NCBI RefSeq assembly: GCF_026262505.1
Contig: NC_067204.1
Coordinates: forward strand, 11,116,522 to 11,180,521
Length of the DNA: 64,000 nt
Direction: 5' to 3'
From: Trichomonas vaginalis G3
Taxonomy: Eukaryota > Parabasalia > Trichomonadida > Trichomonadidae
Part shown: one piece after another, positions 9,103-18,841 of the stretch
Layout of the letters: each line of letters starts with the position of its first letter
Position numbering within the stretch: position 1 is the stretch's first letter
Made by a program: the position numbers and the translations under genes
Notes under the pieces: model-generated
Databases searched by the model: none
Seen by the model: the letters and a program-made list of their open reading frames with translations, nothing else
Told to the model about the DNA's origin: nothing

Positions 9103-9487
9103 AAATTCTCGATTCAAGGTCGAAATTTTTTAAAAGTTCCTCTTCTTGGGAACTCGCTTAGATACTCTACCTGAAAATAGTATGAAAACTTCAAAGACTG
9201 TTAAGAACGGTCTCTGAAGTTTTTTGTTAACAATCAGTATCTGATTGTCGACTTTGTTCCTCAGTTTGGGTTCTTGCTTAGACATAGAGCCCAAGATGAG
9301 GAACAAAAGACTTCAAAGAATGCTAAGAGCAATCTTTTAAGTCTTTCCTCAACAATCAGTATCTGATTGTTGAGGGAGTTCTTCTATGATGCCTGTTCAG
9401 TTATGGCATCACAGATAAGTAACATAGACTTAAAAGAACATGCTTTATAGTCTTTTTTCAACAATCAGTATCCGATTTTTGAGGAAG
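9103..9487. repeat. three-unit stem-loop repeat, unit 2
   Basis: Three diverged units of about 115-120 bp. Each has one imperfect inverted repeat (ACTTCAAAGA ... TCTCTGAAGT in the first) followed by a short palindrome CAATCAGTATCTGATTG (near 9231, 9352 and 9460), with TTCCTC and CTTGGG boxes between. The arms vary between units yet still pair, which would fit a structured RNA or a protein-binding array. No ORF covers it. The unit 3 copy lies at about 40607-40991. Confidence 0.6.
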
Positions 9488-9591
9488 TTCCTCTTCTTGG
9501 GTTCAAGGTCCGAATATTTACCTAAAATACGAATCATAGTATTAAATCAAGAATAATATTTCGAAGCATAAAATTAAATTAAATAATATCT

Positions 9592-9765
9592 TCATGAAAT
9601 AACTTTTCCATCAACTTCTACATCTATTGGATTTACTCCTGCTCCAATCGTCGGAACAGTCTGATCAAGGAAAGAGCCACTCTTAATACGATGAATTAAA
9701 CTAGTTTTACCTACACCAGAATCACCAACGGCGATAATTCTCGGTGAAAGTTCTTCGTCGTTCAT
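9592..9765 (-). pseudogene. Rab-type small GTPase fragment, unit 2
   Basis: 57 codons that match only the N-terminus of a Rab-family GTPase: G1/P-loop GDSGVGKTS, switch I TVPTIGAGV, then beta-strand IDVEVDGK, and a stop where the WDTAGQE strand should follow. A Rab needs about 170-200 residues with G3-G5, so this is a 5' gene fragment. Trichomonads have very large Rab families, which makes stray duplicated pieces plausible. Confidence 0.8.
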
Positions 9766-9807
9766 TGTAAAATTTGTCAAAAGTTGGTTCAGCGGAAATA
9801 CAATCAA

Positions 9808-10232
9808 CGAAAATTTACAATTATTATGCCTCTTGTTGATGAATATTATTCAATAAACATTAAACAATTTAGATCCGGTAGTTCGAAATTTAAATGATCA
9901 CAAGCTTAGTTTACAACTATTCAATAAAAAACACCTGATAGTACTTTTTCCCTATGATAGAATTAGTATTTTTATGAATGAACAAGGTCGTAGAATATAT
10001 ACGTCATACTCTATCTTTTTACCGTTTCGATAGGTGAATAACATAAATTTTTGTTCAAACATTTTCAATTATCCAGGGTTGCTTATTCAAAAATGTGATT
10101 TTTATTCATGTCTAACATATTACAATTGGTTTGGAAACAGATCCAATGCTATTTAACTAAGATACACTGATATATCTTATACTCTGACTTCTTGATAGAA
10201 AATTATAAATCAATTTATACAAAAATTAGTTT
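9808..10232. other. intergenic, nothing recognised (unit 2)
   Basis: AT-rich spacer between the Rab fragment and the next gene's 3' end. No ORF, RNA gene or clear repeat was seen. The unit 3 copy is at 41312-41736. Confidence 0.5.
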
Positions 10233-11049
10233 TTAATCTAATTTTAAAAACTGTTTCAATTCAGCAATTGAATTAACATTGTAACAATGTAAAATTTTGT
10301 ATGTAGAGATGCATGGATCAATGTGTGTTGAGCGATTTCGTGTAGTATGGAATACTTCAGGAATTTTTGTGGGATATTTGTGAATTAGTTCTTCAATTGA
10401 AACAGCAAATTCAAGGCACTTTTTCCATTCATCTTTTGTAGTTAAGAAACTACCTAATGCAAGTGGCTGAAAGTTTGTAACATATCGAATTAAATCATTG
10501 CTAAGGGTGTTATCTAATCCATTTTCAGTAACTCGTTGTTTGTAAAGTTTACTTTTTTCAGCAAGAAATTTCATAAGTTTATGAACAGTATCAACGAAAT
10601 CCCATGCATTGTGGTCAATATTATTATAATAATCAGCAATCTTCATTTGTAATGAATTTTGGATTTGATTACTGAAATAAATATATGGTAAGATAAACTT
10701 GAAAAAACGTAAATTTGTATGAATATGCTTGATTCAATCCTTCAAGATATTGATACATTTGATCTGATGAATTTGCTAAATAAGTGTAAATTTCTTCAAA
10801 TTCTTGTTTAGAAATGTAATGAGGTTTTATAAATTTTAAAAAAGTATAGCATTTGTCTTGTGCTTGAGCATAATATGAGTAAAGTTTTGTTGGAATAAGA
10901 TCAGGGTCAAGATTATATAATTTTTCACTAAGATCAATAACATGATTTACATACTCTTCAGAATTATCAACAAGATAACTACATCTTGAAGTAATTTGCT
11001 TATAACATCTCTGGTGAGATATTGTAAAAAAGCCTTCTCTATCAAACAT
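10233..11049 (-). pseudogene. unknown 271-aa protein gene, unit 2 (frameshifted)
   Basis: Copy of the intact gene at 41737-42552. One extra A in a homopolymer near 10704 puts the two halves in different frames; everything else agrees. Either a recent lesion or a homopolymer error. Confidence 0.75.
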
Positions 11050-11094
11050 TGATATAAAAATTTTCTTATCGTTTTGTAAAGTGATATAATTCAA

Positions 11095-11453
11095 TAAAAA
11101 TTTTTATGTCGTTTTTCCAAATATCGATTTTACCAAACAACTGTATATTTATATTTATTCAAATTCGTAACAAAATTTTTCTCAATCACAATCATAAAAT
11201 CATATTGAATAAAGCACCGCTAAATTTTGTAAATATCTCAAATCAAATATATTGTCATTCGACAATTTTTGGATTGTTGGCTTGTCAATTCATATATAAC
11301 ATATTTTAATAATAGTGTAAAAATTGAAAAGGTGGGACGATTTTCAATAATTCCTCTATTTTGGAATTCTTGATAAAGATTGATAGTTTTATAAAATATT
11401 TCCAGTATTCATTGTAAAGCTATCAATCTTTACAAAAAATAAAGAAACAATAA
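11095..11453. promoter_or_regulatory. divergent upstream region with hairpin before gene Z, unit 2
   Basis: Between two divergent genes. It holds a 12-bp perfect inverted repeat AAAGATTGATAG (11375-11386) and CTATCAATCTTT (11420-11431), ending about 20 bases before the gene Z ATG. A TCATT stretch near 11409, a partial match to the trichomonad initiator (TCAYT), lies in the loop. The same arrangement is in unit 3 (42878-42934). The ORF at 11106-11309 has no support. Confidence 0.45.
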
Positions 11454-11816
11454 ATGGGCCGATATGTTGCTGGGCGTTTATTAGACTTTCTTGAAAACAT
11501 ATACCGCTATAATTACTTTGTAAAAATTTTTTCCATCATTCTACTTGCTATCCAAGTTGTCCTTTTATATGGAGACTTTAAATGGCAAGAAAATCCGAAG
11601 AACCCAATGTCGGACCAACTTAACGTCACAAATCTAACTCTTCCAAATGGTATTAAAAAACCTTCTGATTTTGATTCATATTTTAGAGTTAAATTATCTA
11701 TTACGATTTTACAATTTTTATATTTCATTACAATGTTTGTTATCATAGTTATAATTTTAATCAAGAAATCAAGAACGAAAAAAAACACTTTTAGAGTATT
11801 TACAAACGATTATTGA
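11454..11816 (+). pseudogene. gene Z, unit 2: N-terminal membrane segment
   Basis: The first 120 codons of a large membrane protein. One hydrophobic segment lies at residues 25-39 (FSIILLAIQVVLLY) and one near 85-103 (ITILQFLYFITMFVIIVIILI), with an N-glycosylation-like loop between. The frame changes in an A-run near 11778: eight A here, nine in unit 3. Neither length leads into the next open stretch; seven or ten would. Because both copies fail at the same homopolymer, either the gene is dead in both or the run is misread. Family not recognised. Confidence 0.65.
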
Positions 11817-11841
11817 TACATTACAAGAATATCAAAACGGC

Positions 11842-13536
11842 ATGCCACGTCATATAACTAATCAACTTGATCATGAAAAAATTGCTGATATTTTTTGGCA
11901 TATCAATGAAGAAAGGTTCCCCGACAAAAGCGAATTGACGAAAATATCAGCGCAAATCAATCAATATTTTGCATGCATTCCACTTTCAGGTGTAACTTCT
12001 AAATCCAAAATTTCTTTAAATTCAAATGCAGAATACAAGTTCACCTCCTATAACAGTCTCACAAAAGATAGTCTCACGCTGCGCCCAAAATCAATCAATG
12101 ATATCCAAGATATATATTTTGTTCCAATTCACTTTTTTACCTTTCTCATAATTATTATTTGTTTTGTAGCTTTGCCTGAGTCAGCTGAGAAAATCTATAA
12201 CAATGAAACACTTCCTTACGATGAAAACATTACTGATAAAATTCTGAGTGTTGCAAAAGTTACAACAGATAAATCAGAATGCGTTATTTATATTGTTATT
12301 GATGGTGTTACTTTATTTATCGAACTTCTTGTTTATTTTGTACAAATATATATTTATTATTACGTGATTCCAAAGCTAGTTGAGGAATTTAATGATTCAG
12401 ATCCTATTTCAAATGAATTCATTGAAGACTTGGCAAGAACATATAGAATTTGTCCTTGGCCACATCTTGAAAGAATTAAACTAACTTATTCGATTTGTAT
12501 TGGTCATAATGTTCACAATGAAATTCTAATGGAGCAACTTTCCTATAGCCAAATCGCTAATGGAGAACTGATAATTGGGAATAATTCGTCAGATATTAGC
12601 ATTAAACCATCTACAATAATGAGCCAACTGACTCAAATCAATAATCATTTATCAACTTCTTTGAATGATATATCAAATCTTATTCTTAAAAACCAGAGCC
12701 GATATCAAGGAATTCTTCAATCTATTGCTAATGAAAACGCTGTATTCAATCAAATAATGTTAAACTTTACGAATTTAATGTTTACAAATACTAACTTGTA
12801 TAATGTTCATAGAACAATCTATGACTACAACTTACGTTTGCAGGACCAATTTCAATACCTTCAAAGATTTAATCAACCCGTCAGAAAATATTTCCCATAT
12901 ATTTGTTTTCTAATCCAGAAATTACAAACATTAACAGAAATAGTTACATCTTATTATAATGATTACTTGAATTATACTCAACAAATTTATTTTTACAAGA
13001 ATGAAGGTGATCTTACTGTAGATATTATAGGATTTATTCCAATAAAAGGCTGGCAAATAACATTGCTTTCGCAGGCGCTTAATGATTTTATTCATGGAAA
13101 TAGACGATTTACAATTGAAGATCTGAAAAAATTAAGAAATGACCTCAATATATTAGAAAGAGAACTCACTAATTTTAACAAGATGTACTTGAAGAGATTG
13201 GATCATTTGAGTTCACTTGAGAAATTTAATAGGGTTAATTTGATACCTCTTGGAGAATACATCGTCCATTTTTTTTCAAATCTCATGATTGAATTTGCAC
13301 AGTTTGCTGCAATCGACATCTTTTCCGATTACACTCTACTTGATTTGCCTAACCCTGTAATACCAATGGCACCTCGTTATAATCAAACCCAAGCTGCTAT
13401 AAGACGAATGACAACTATTTTGAATGATTGCCAGCAAGCGATATTCCCAGAAATTTCTGAATTAATCAAGGAAAATATTGGTTTATTTAATCAAATCAAA
13501 TATTTCCAAACCAATTTTGAAAATCAACTAATTCTA
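11842..13536 (+). CDS. gene Z, unit 2: main body, interrupted by mariner
   Basis: About 565 open codons of a large multi-pass membrane protein. Hydrophobic segments lie near residues 96-110 (FFTFLIIIICFVAL) and 148-175 (VIYIVIDGVTLFIELLVYF). A long helical region rich in Asn, Gln and Ile follows (SQLTQINNHLSTSLNDISN), with dispersed coiled-coil character. Open sequence in the same frame continues upstream of the first ATG through LLEYLQTIIDTLQEYQ. The mariner enters at TA 13535-13536 and supplies a stop. I do not recognise the family; trichomonad genomes hold many lineage-specific multi-pass proteins. Confidence 0.65.
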
Positions 13537-14840
13537 TAGGGTGTCCAAAGGTGTGTTTAGCACAAACCTGAATACTGCGAATAGAAATAAACAAGTTACA
13601 TATATATAAAGTTTATTTAAATATAATCACCATTGGATTCAATCACGCGTTCGCAGCGATCGATCCAGGCTTGAAAGACACGCTTTAAATCATCATGAGA
13701 AAATTGCTCAAATTGCTCTCTTACAAAATTTTCAAGATCATCTGGACTCGCGAATTCGCGTCCTTCAGCTCTCTTTTTTAGCGTGCCGAATAAATAAAAG
13801 TCAGAGGGTGCAATATCAGGTGAATAAATTGGTTTTGGAATAACTTTGACATTGTTTTCCACCAAGTAATTCATTACCTTATGACTTTTGTGAACTCTTG
13901 AATTATCAAAATGAATTGCAAACTTTTGTTTTTGTTGTTTGGATTTCTCAAACTCATCAGAATTGATAATTTGAGTAAGAACATTGTCAATTAGATACTG
14001 AGCATTCATCGTATTAGGTTTTTGAAGAATATCAATTGCGATGATGCCATTCACGCCCCAAAAAACCGACAACATCATCATTGGTGTGTCAATTTTTTTC
14101 TTCGGGAATGTTTGCGGATTTTCATCCTTCGGGATCCACATGATTTTGGCTTCTGTTGCATATTGAAACCAAGACTCGTCCCCTGTTACTAAAAAGCGAA
14201 ACTTCTTGGATTGATACGCACCCAATATAGAGAGGAGCTCTTTCGAAGATTGGACTCTAGATTTTTTTTGAACTGAATTAAGGTTGTGCGGAACCCAACG
14301 TGTATACGCTAGTTTGTAGTTCAAATAATTGTGCAGATAATAACTGACTGTTGTACGTGGTATCTTTGTCATCTCCTCTATCCTTCTGAGTGATGCTCTT
14401 GGGTCTTCATCTAGCGCTTGAAGAATTGCTTTGATTTTTCTTTGATCCGGCGATTTTTTGTCAATTTTTATGATGGGCGCCTTTTTGTTCATGAAGTGAT
14501 ACATCCTAACATGATACGTTACAGTGGAATAGCTAGGAGCATCCATACCGAAGCATTTTACCAATGTCTCGTAGATTTTTTTACAGTCTTTGCATTTTTT
14601 TGCAAGAGCGAGGATGTTTTCTTTATGATTCATTAAAAAAATGAAAAAAATCCCGCCAAAATTTCCCGCGAAACCGCCTCTTGTCTCAAAATTCATTTTA
14701 TATCCCGGCATGGCGCCAAAATACAACATACTCATCATATACATATATTCATATTTTTTATTATATATTTATAATCAGCATATATCTCCTTTAATAGTCT
14801 CATATAGAGCGCTGTGCTAAACGCACCTTTGGACACCCTA
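13537..14840. mobile_element. mariner element (Tvmar type), unit 2
   Basis: 1304 bp, flanked by TA duplications at 13535-13536 and 14841-14842. The terminal inverted repeats of about 29 bp read TAGGGTGTCCAAAGGTG from both ends, then YGTTTAGCACA. Size, TA target and DD34D transposase fit the mariner family that is abundant in Trichomonas. With the outer TA as target, host sequence either side joins in frame (ATT CTA TTC), so the end is the T of TAGGG. The same insertion is in unit 3, so it predates the unit duplication. Confidence 0.93.
13617..14633 (-). CDS. mariner transposase
   Basis: 338 aa from MNHKENILALAKK, the usual mariner length. The N-terminal third has paired helix-turn-helix character (RASLRRIEEMTKIPRTTVSY). 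The catalytic DD34D triad is visible: D in VTGDESWFQ, D in IHFDNSRVHKSH, and D in PDIAPSDFYLFG, with 34 residues between the last two. The start was chosen at the ATG after the TTTTTCATTTTTTTA tract; a longer version adds 37 unrelated residues. The ORF is complete, so this copy may be coding-competent. Confidence 0.92.
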   Translation of the reverse strand: MNHKENILALAKKCKDCKKIYETLVKCFGMDAPSYSTVTYHVRMYHFMNKKAPIIKIDKKSPDQRKIKAILQALDEDPRASLRRIEEMTKIPRTTVSYYLHNYLNYKLAYTRWVPHNLNSVQKKSRVQSSKELLSILGAYQSKKFRFLVTGDESWFQYATEAKIMWIPKDENPQTFPKKKIDTPMMMLSVFWGVNGIIAIDILQKPNTMNAQYLIDNVLTQIINSDEFEKSKQQKQKFAIHFDNSRVHKSHKVMNYLVENNVKVIPKPIYSPDIAPSDFYLFGTLKKRAEGREFASPDDLENFVREQFEQFSHDDLKRVFQAWIDRCERVIESNGDYI

Positions 14841-14842
14841 TA

Positions 14843-15376
14843 TTCAAAAAACAATTCCAGGAAATATTTTCCATATTAAATTCGACAGGGATCAATAAAC
14901 AAATCTTAGTTGCTTTCAATAATACCGAATCTTTCATCAATTCTATTCCGCCAGCCAATTATCTTTTTACAGGCAATGTATTCGATTGTGGCGTAAACTA
15001 TCGACTAATCGATTATGAGCTTACAATGAAAATCAAGCAGCTTCAAGAGCTAGAAAATCAACTTACAGAAAAAATCGGATCGCTCATGTTTGCCACTCAA
15101 TTAAATCAGGACCTCGTTAATTTTACAAATTCAATAGTTTTTCCTAATCATGTCACTGATTTTAGGTTGATGATTAATGAATTAATACTTAAAAAAGCAT
15201 TTCTTCAAAATCATTTCCTTAGTGAGCCAAATTACAAAACATACATTGATATATCGAATCAGCGCCATATATCTATCCAAAAACTCAAAACTAAAGTTAG
15301 TTCATTATTTCCTTATCCTCAGCCTCCTGTTAATGTTGACACAGAATACTATGCTTCATTAAATTTGGATAACTTT
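14843..15376 (+). pseudogene. gene Z, unit 2: C-terminal part between mariner and Polinton B
   Basis: Open in the gene Z frame right from the mariner edge (FKKQFQEIFSILNSTG...), running through a coiled-coil stretch MKIKQLQELENQLTEK to YYASLNLDNF, where element B begins after ACTTT. The last 20 or so codons lie beyond B at 37943-38005. The matching uninterrupted stretch in unit 3 is 62747-63343. Confidence 0.75.
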
Positions 15377-15385
15377 AGTTAGTAT

Positions 15386-15434
15386 ACAAGTCTCGTGTAT
15401 GGAGGCACTGCGTTCCTCCATACGCAATACTTGT
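15386..15434. promoter_or_regulatory. nested palindrome at Polinton terminus
   Basis: Inner arms GTATGGAGG (15397-15405) and CCTCCATAC (15415-15423); outer arms ACAAGT (15386-15391) and ACTTGT (15429-15434). It starts 10 bases from the end of the element and occurs at all five element ends seen here. Replication of these elements is thought to be protein-primed from the ends, so a terminal-protein, integrase or origin site is plausible; that is inference. Confidence 0.55.
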
Positions 15435-15529
15435 GAATTTGACACTTTACAAAACCGTTAACGTATATTTTACAACACAAACACCAACTTAACCTTAAAT
15501 ATTTATAAAGCCACAAACCACTTCACTAA

Positions 15530-15985
15530 TGTTTTTACAAACGACTTCACTAACGTTTTCACCAACCACTTCACTAACGTTTTCACCAACCACTTCACTA
15601 ACGTTTTTACAAACCACTTCACTAATGTTTTTACAAACGACTTCACTAACGTTTTTACAAACCACTTCACTAATGTTTTTACAAACGACTTCACTAACGT
15701 TTTCACAAACGACTTCACTAACGTTTTTACAAACGACTTCACTAACGTTTTCACCAACCACTTCACTAACGTTTTTACAAACAACTTCACTAATGTTTTT
15801 ACAAACGACTTCACTAACGTTTTTACAAACCACTTCACTAATGTTTTTACAAACGACTTCACTAACGTTTTCACAAACGACTTCACTAACGTTTTTACAA
15901 ACGACTTCACTAACGTTTTTACAAACGACTTCACTAACGTTTTCACAAACGACTTCACTAACGTTTTCACAAACGACTTCACTAC
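15530..15985. repeat. 24-bp minisatellite in left terminal repeat of B
   Basis: About 19 tandem copies of a 24-bp unit (read on the minus strand GTGAAGTCGTTTGTAAAAAC plus GTTA), with C/G, T/G and A/G variants forming a higher-order pattern. Since 24 is a multiple of three, several frames stay open over it; these are not genes. Confidence 0.9.
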
Positions 15986-16002
15986 TGTAAAAATAAACGT
16001 TC

Positions 16003-16328
16003 TCACTTACAAAAGTATTGCAACTCTTCCCATTGCTGTGCTTCACACAATAGTTCATATTCTTCAGTATCGCTGCTGTCGCTCCAATCGTCAGAGTCAA
16101 AGTCACTGTCAAAATAAATGTTAGTAAGTTTTGACAAAGCTAATGAAACACGCTTACCGTTTGTATCGTATGCTTGTATAAACTTTCCATTCTTCATTCC
16201 TTCATAAACGCTCAAACTAACTTTACCCTTTCTCCTCGTATCTGATAGAATGTATTTTCACGAGGAACGAAGAACAAATTCTTGAACTCATGACCGTTGT
16301 AGTTTGTTATCTCAATAGTTTTCGTCAT
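16003..16328 (-). pseudogene. element B: left copy of the terminal-repeat gene (108-aa type)
   Basis: Same gene as at 4092-4418, reading outward toward the element tip. This copy looks broken once. The start ATG lies just after ATATAAAAATAAAATAAA, an AT-rich box read on the other strand as TTTATTTTTATAT. Confidence 0.6.
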
Positions 16329-16417
16329 TTATATAAAAATAAAATAAAAAATAAACTTAAAAATAAATGATATCACCACCCTCACGCGTATGAAAACATA
16401 GCACAAAAAATAAATTT

Positions 16418-16469
16418 AGGTGAAGTGGTGAAATCGCACCTCTTTTTTCACCTGTTTTTTTCACCCTGT
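16418..16469. promoter_or_regulatory. GGTGA palindrome cluster 1 (element B)
   Basis: Repeated AGGTGA/TCACCT half-sites around an imperfect palindrome, next to the 3' end of the 78-codon gene. This is one of five such clusters in B (also 25293-25344, 27004-27073, 28100-28148, 37035-37084), all within about 100 bases of a gene 3' end. At corresponding sites element C carries GTTAG half-sites instead. Confidence 0.65.
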
Positions 16470-16482
16470 TGAATTCATTGCT

Positions 16483-16719
16483 TTATAACTCTCTTCCTTT
16501 CTCCAACTCTTCTAACTTCTTCCTAAGTTCAGCAATGTTGTCCTCATGAAGTTTAATCTTTCTCAAAATTCCTTCTTTATCTAATGGTTGCTTTATCTTT
16601 CTAAACTGAACTCTACCATCCTTCATAGTATGAATGTAAAAACCTTCTGGAATAGTTCCTGATTTAATGTATTCTACCAAAAACTTTTGTTTCATTGCTT
16701 CAGTGACTTTATTTGTCAT
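16483..16719 (-). CDS. element B: 78-aa unknown protein
   Basis: Starts at MTNKVTEAMKQKF, the only ATG. The N-terminal half has GFYIHTMKDGRVQFRKIKQPL, a short module also seen in the 144-aa protein at 18842; the C-terminal half is a charged coiled coil (ILRKIKLHEDNIAELRKKLEE). First of five leftward genes at the capsid end. A virion or assembly role is inferred from position only. Confidence 0.55.
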   Translation of the reverse strand: MTNKVTEAMKQKFLVEYIKSGTIPEGFYIHTMKDGRVQFRKIKQPLDKEGILRKIKLHEDNIAELRKKLEELEKGREL

Positions 16720-16768
16720 TTCAATCAAATAAAAATTTTAATATTAAATAAAAATAACGTTATTTTTT

Positions 16769-17209
16769 TCAGTAAGGAAACGCAGGAGTTTTACGATTTA
16801 TTTGAGGAGTAGGTTCTGGTTTAAATGTTGGAGTCGGTTTAGGAGTTGACTTTTGAACAGGAGTTTGTACTTCCATAGGTTCAGGAGTCATTGAAGGTTT
16901 TGCTTGTGAAGGTGTTGGAGTTTGTTTAACTTCAGCTACTTCAGTATTATTTACAACATTTGCTTTATTTCTTTTCAACATCATAACTGCTCCTGCTGTA
17001 GCTAGCAAACCTAGTGGGAGACCATATCTTATATAAGGACTTGACCAAATGCTATTTTTGACAGGAGCTGGTGGAACACCTAACCTTGGTGAGACTGCTC
17101 TTTGCCATTGTGCAGCTCGTAAGAAATATTCAATAGGTGCTCCATAATCGTTTGGTAAAGTTTGTTTCATAGATGGTGAAGGTTCACGAGAGCTTGATGA
17201 AGAACTCAT
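16769..17209 (-). CDS. element B: 146-aa single-pass membrane protein, Pro-rich
   Basis: A Ser-rich start, one hydrophobic segment at about residues 64-79 (YGLPLGLLATAGAVMML) followed by basic KRNK, then a long Pro/Thr/Lys/Glu-rich tail (TPTPSQAKPSMTPEPM, STPKPTPTFKPEPTP). It lies just downstream of the major capsid candidate. It could be a virion membrane or entry protein; no family was recognised. Confidence 0.55.
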   Translation of the reverse strand: MSSSSSSREPSPSMKQTLPNDYGAPIEYFLRAAQWQRAVSPRLGVPPAPVKNSIWSSPYIRYGLPLGLLATAGAVMMLKRNKANVVNNTEVAEVKQTPTPSQAKPSMTPEPMEVQTPVQKSTPKPTPTFKPEPTPQINRKTPAFPY

Positions 17210-17239
17210 TTATAAGCTTTAAAAATAAACGTTCATCCT

Positions 17240-18814
17240 TTATTCCTCACTGTCGTCCGTAGCTAAGTTATAGTCATCTAATCTTATTATGGGGATGCCA
17301 TTAGTACGCACCTGAATGGCAAAGCAACAATCCCTCATAAATCCAATAAGTGGCTTTGGTACATTTTCAGTTGCTAGTTCAATAGGTCCTTTAACAGACA
17401 ATTTGTATGTTATTGGAGCAGTAGATGTTTGACCTTGCTGGAAGCAAAAGTCCACTTCTGTTGGAAAACCACATAAGAAATGTGTGTTGTCATAGCTATC
17501 CCATTTATGTTCCACACTACCATCATCCACCAATGACCTCATAACATCTTCATTAAATCCTATCATATCATTGTTTGTATTGCAGGCGTTCGCAACCATT
17601 TCATAAAATACAGGTCCATATGATTTTTCAGGTTCTGCAGGCATATTTCCATAAGCTCCCATGGAAAGCTGAAGATATTTAAACTTAGGGTTCTCAAAAT
17701 TAACATAATAGTTGTCTTTCTTTCTAAATAGTGCCCAAATACTTTTAACATTAATAGGCGTATAAGCTGCTGTAAATGTTGCACTTGAACTATCTGTATT
17801 CTTTGAGAATGAACCATCCATAGGAATCCAATCCATAACTTTAACAGGGAAACATAAAGCCTCGTTTGTATAATGTTCTACAAGTTCTGTATAAATGTTA
17901 GGGTCTAAAGAGAATGACTTTGGATGAATGAAACATTCATTAAAATCCATCTTTGTTCGAAATAGTTGCTGGGTTACAGTTGTAATAGTAACTGTTCCAC
18001 TAGCTTCTACTGCCTTCGTTATCATAGTGAATGGTTCATTCCATGGAACAAATTTATTTGTCGGTGGATTTGAATCTGAAGCAAATGCAACTTTAAGAGT
18101 TGGATTGAAAGCAATGATATCATTTACAGATATAGATGTGCATTGTAAGGCGTCGCTACTGAACTTTACTTTAAGCTGAATGTTTCCTGCAAAAGCTGGA
18201 ATAAATCGAATAGCTTCTAATGGAAGGAATCTTCTAACAGGAATTCTTAAACGAAGCTTAAAATCAAATGATTTTCCTGCTGTAATTGGACCACTAACAA
18301 TTTGTCCTGTTCTGCATGTTCCCGAATGACTCCATACATCTTCATGTCGAGTCTTTGAGAAAACATCTACTTTCTTTATTTGTTCGGTAGTTTGTGAGTT
18401 TGAAGTTATATATGCTTCTTCTCTTGCGTTGTCTTGAGAATATACGATACGACCATTTGCAAGGATTTGATATCCAGCAACTGCATAGAAAGCGTCATCG
18501 AAACCAATCCAAAATCCTGGTGGGTTTGTTTTATTGGAACCTGAACCAATTTCTTTATCTGCAATAAATTGACCTTCCATTTTATACGTAATGAATGTAT
18601 TGTAAAGGTCCAACATATTTTCACCAGGAGGTGAGAGATTGAATGTTACCCATGTGTTATCTTTAGCAGTTCCAGGTTGTGATGGAATCTTTGCGTCAGA
18701 ATATTTTCTATTAGTGTCACCAATTTGAACTGTATTGTCTATGATATCGAAATATGAGCGAATCTGATGAATATGCTCTGCTGGAGTAAATTCGTTTAAC
18801 TGTTCGTTCTGCAT
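17240..18814 (-). CDS. element B: major capsid protein candidate (524 aa)
   Basis: Length and position fit the double jelly-roll major capsid protein known from Polintons and related adenovirus-like viruses. The sequence is beta-rich without coils or membrane segments, with strand-like stretches such as FDFKLRLRIPVRRFLPLEAIRFIP and NIQLKVKF near residues 185-225, the first being a typical pattern of one jelly-roll edge. Start MQNEQLNEFTP is preceded by an AT-rich box. Other support: it is the largest gene of the capsid-end group, next to small virion-like genes. A structure comparison has not been made, so the assignment rests on length, context and pattern. Confidence 0.65.
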   Translation of the reverse strand: MQNEQLNEFTPAEHIHQIRSYFDIIDNTVQIGDTNRKYSDAKIPSQPGTAKDNTWVTFNLSPPGENMLDLYNTFITYKMEGQFIADKEIGSGSNKTNPPGFWIGFDDAFYAVAGYQILANGRIVYSQDNAREEAYITSNSQTTEQIKKVDVFSKTRHEDVWSHSGTCRTGQIVSGPITAGKSFDFKLRLRIPVRRFLPLEAIRFIPAFAGNIQLKVKFSSDALQCTSISVNDIIAFNPTLKVAFASDSNPPTNKFVPWNEPFTMITKAVEASGTVTITTVTQQLFRTKMDFNECFIHPKSFSLDPNIYTELVEHYTNEALCFPVKVMDWIPMDGSFSKNTDSSSATFTAAYTPINVKSIWALFRKKDNYYVNFENPKFKYLQLSMGAYGNMPAEPEKSYGPVFYEMVANACNTNNDMIGFNEDVMRSLVDDGSVEHKWDSYDNTHFLCGFPTEVDFCFQQGQTSTAPITYKLSVKGPIELATENVPKPLIGFMRDCCFAIQVRTNGIPIIRLDDYNLATDDSEE

Positions 18815-18841
18815 GTATTTACTTCGGATAAAAATATCTAT

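Larger units (their letters stand above)
15377..16499. repeat. element B: left terminal inverted repeat
   Basis: Matches the reverse complement of 37002-37937. It holds, from the tip inward, a nested palindrome (15386-15434), a 24-bp minisatellite (about 15530-15985, about 19 copies against 12 at the right end), the 108-aa gene, and a GGTGA palindrome cluster. The 187-bp length difference between the two ends comes mainly from minisatellite copy number. Confidence 0.92.

Noticed and set aside
11106-11309. 67-codon ORF upstream of gene Z
   Set aside because: AT-rich composition only, and it overlaps the shared upstream region and hairpin.
11778-11842. Possible intron between the two gene Z stretches
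   Set aside because: No trichomonad splice signals (GTAYGT and ACTAACACACAG) are present; the A-run length explains the frame change.
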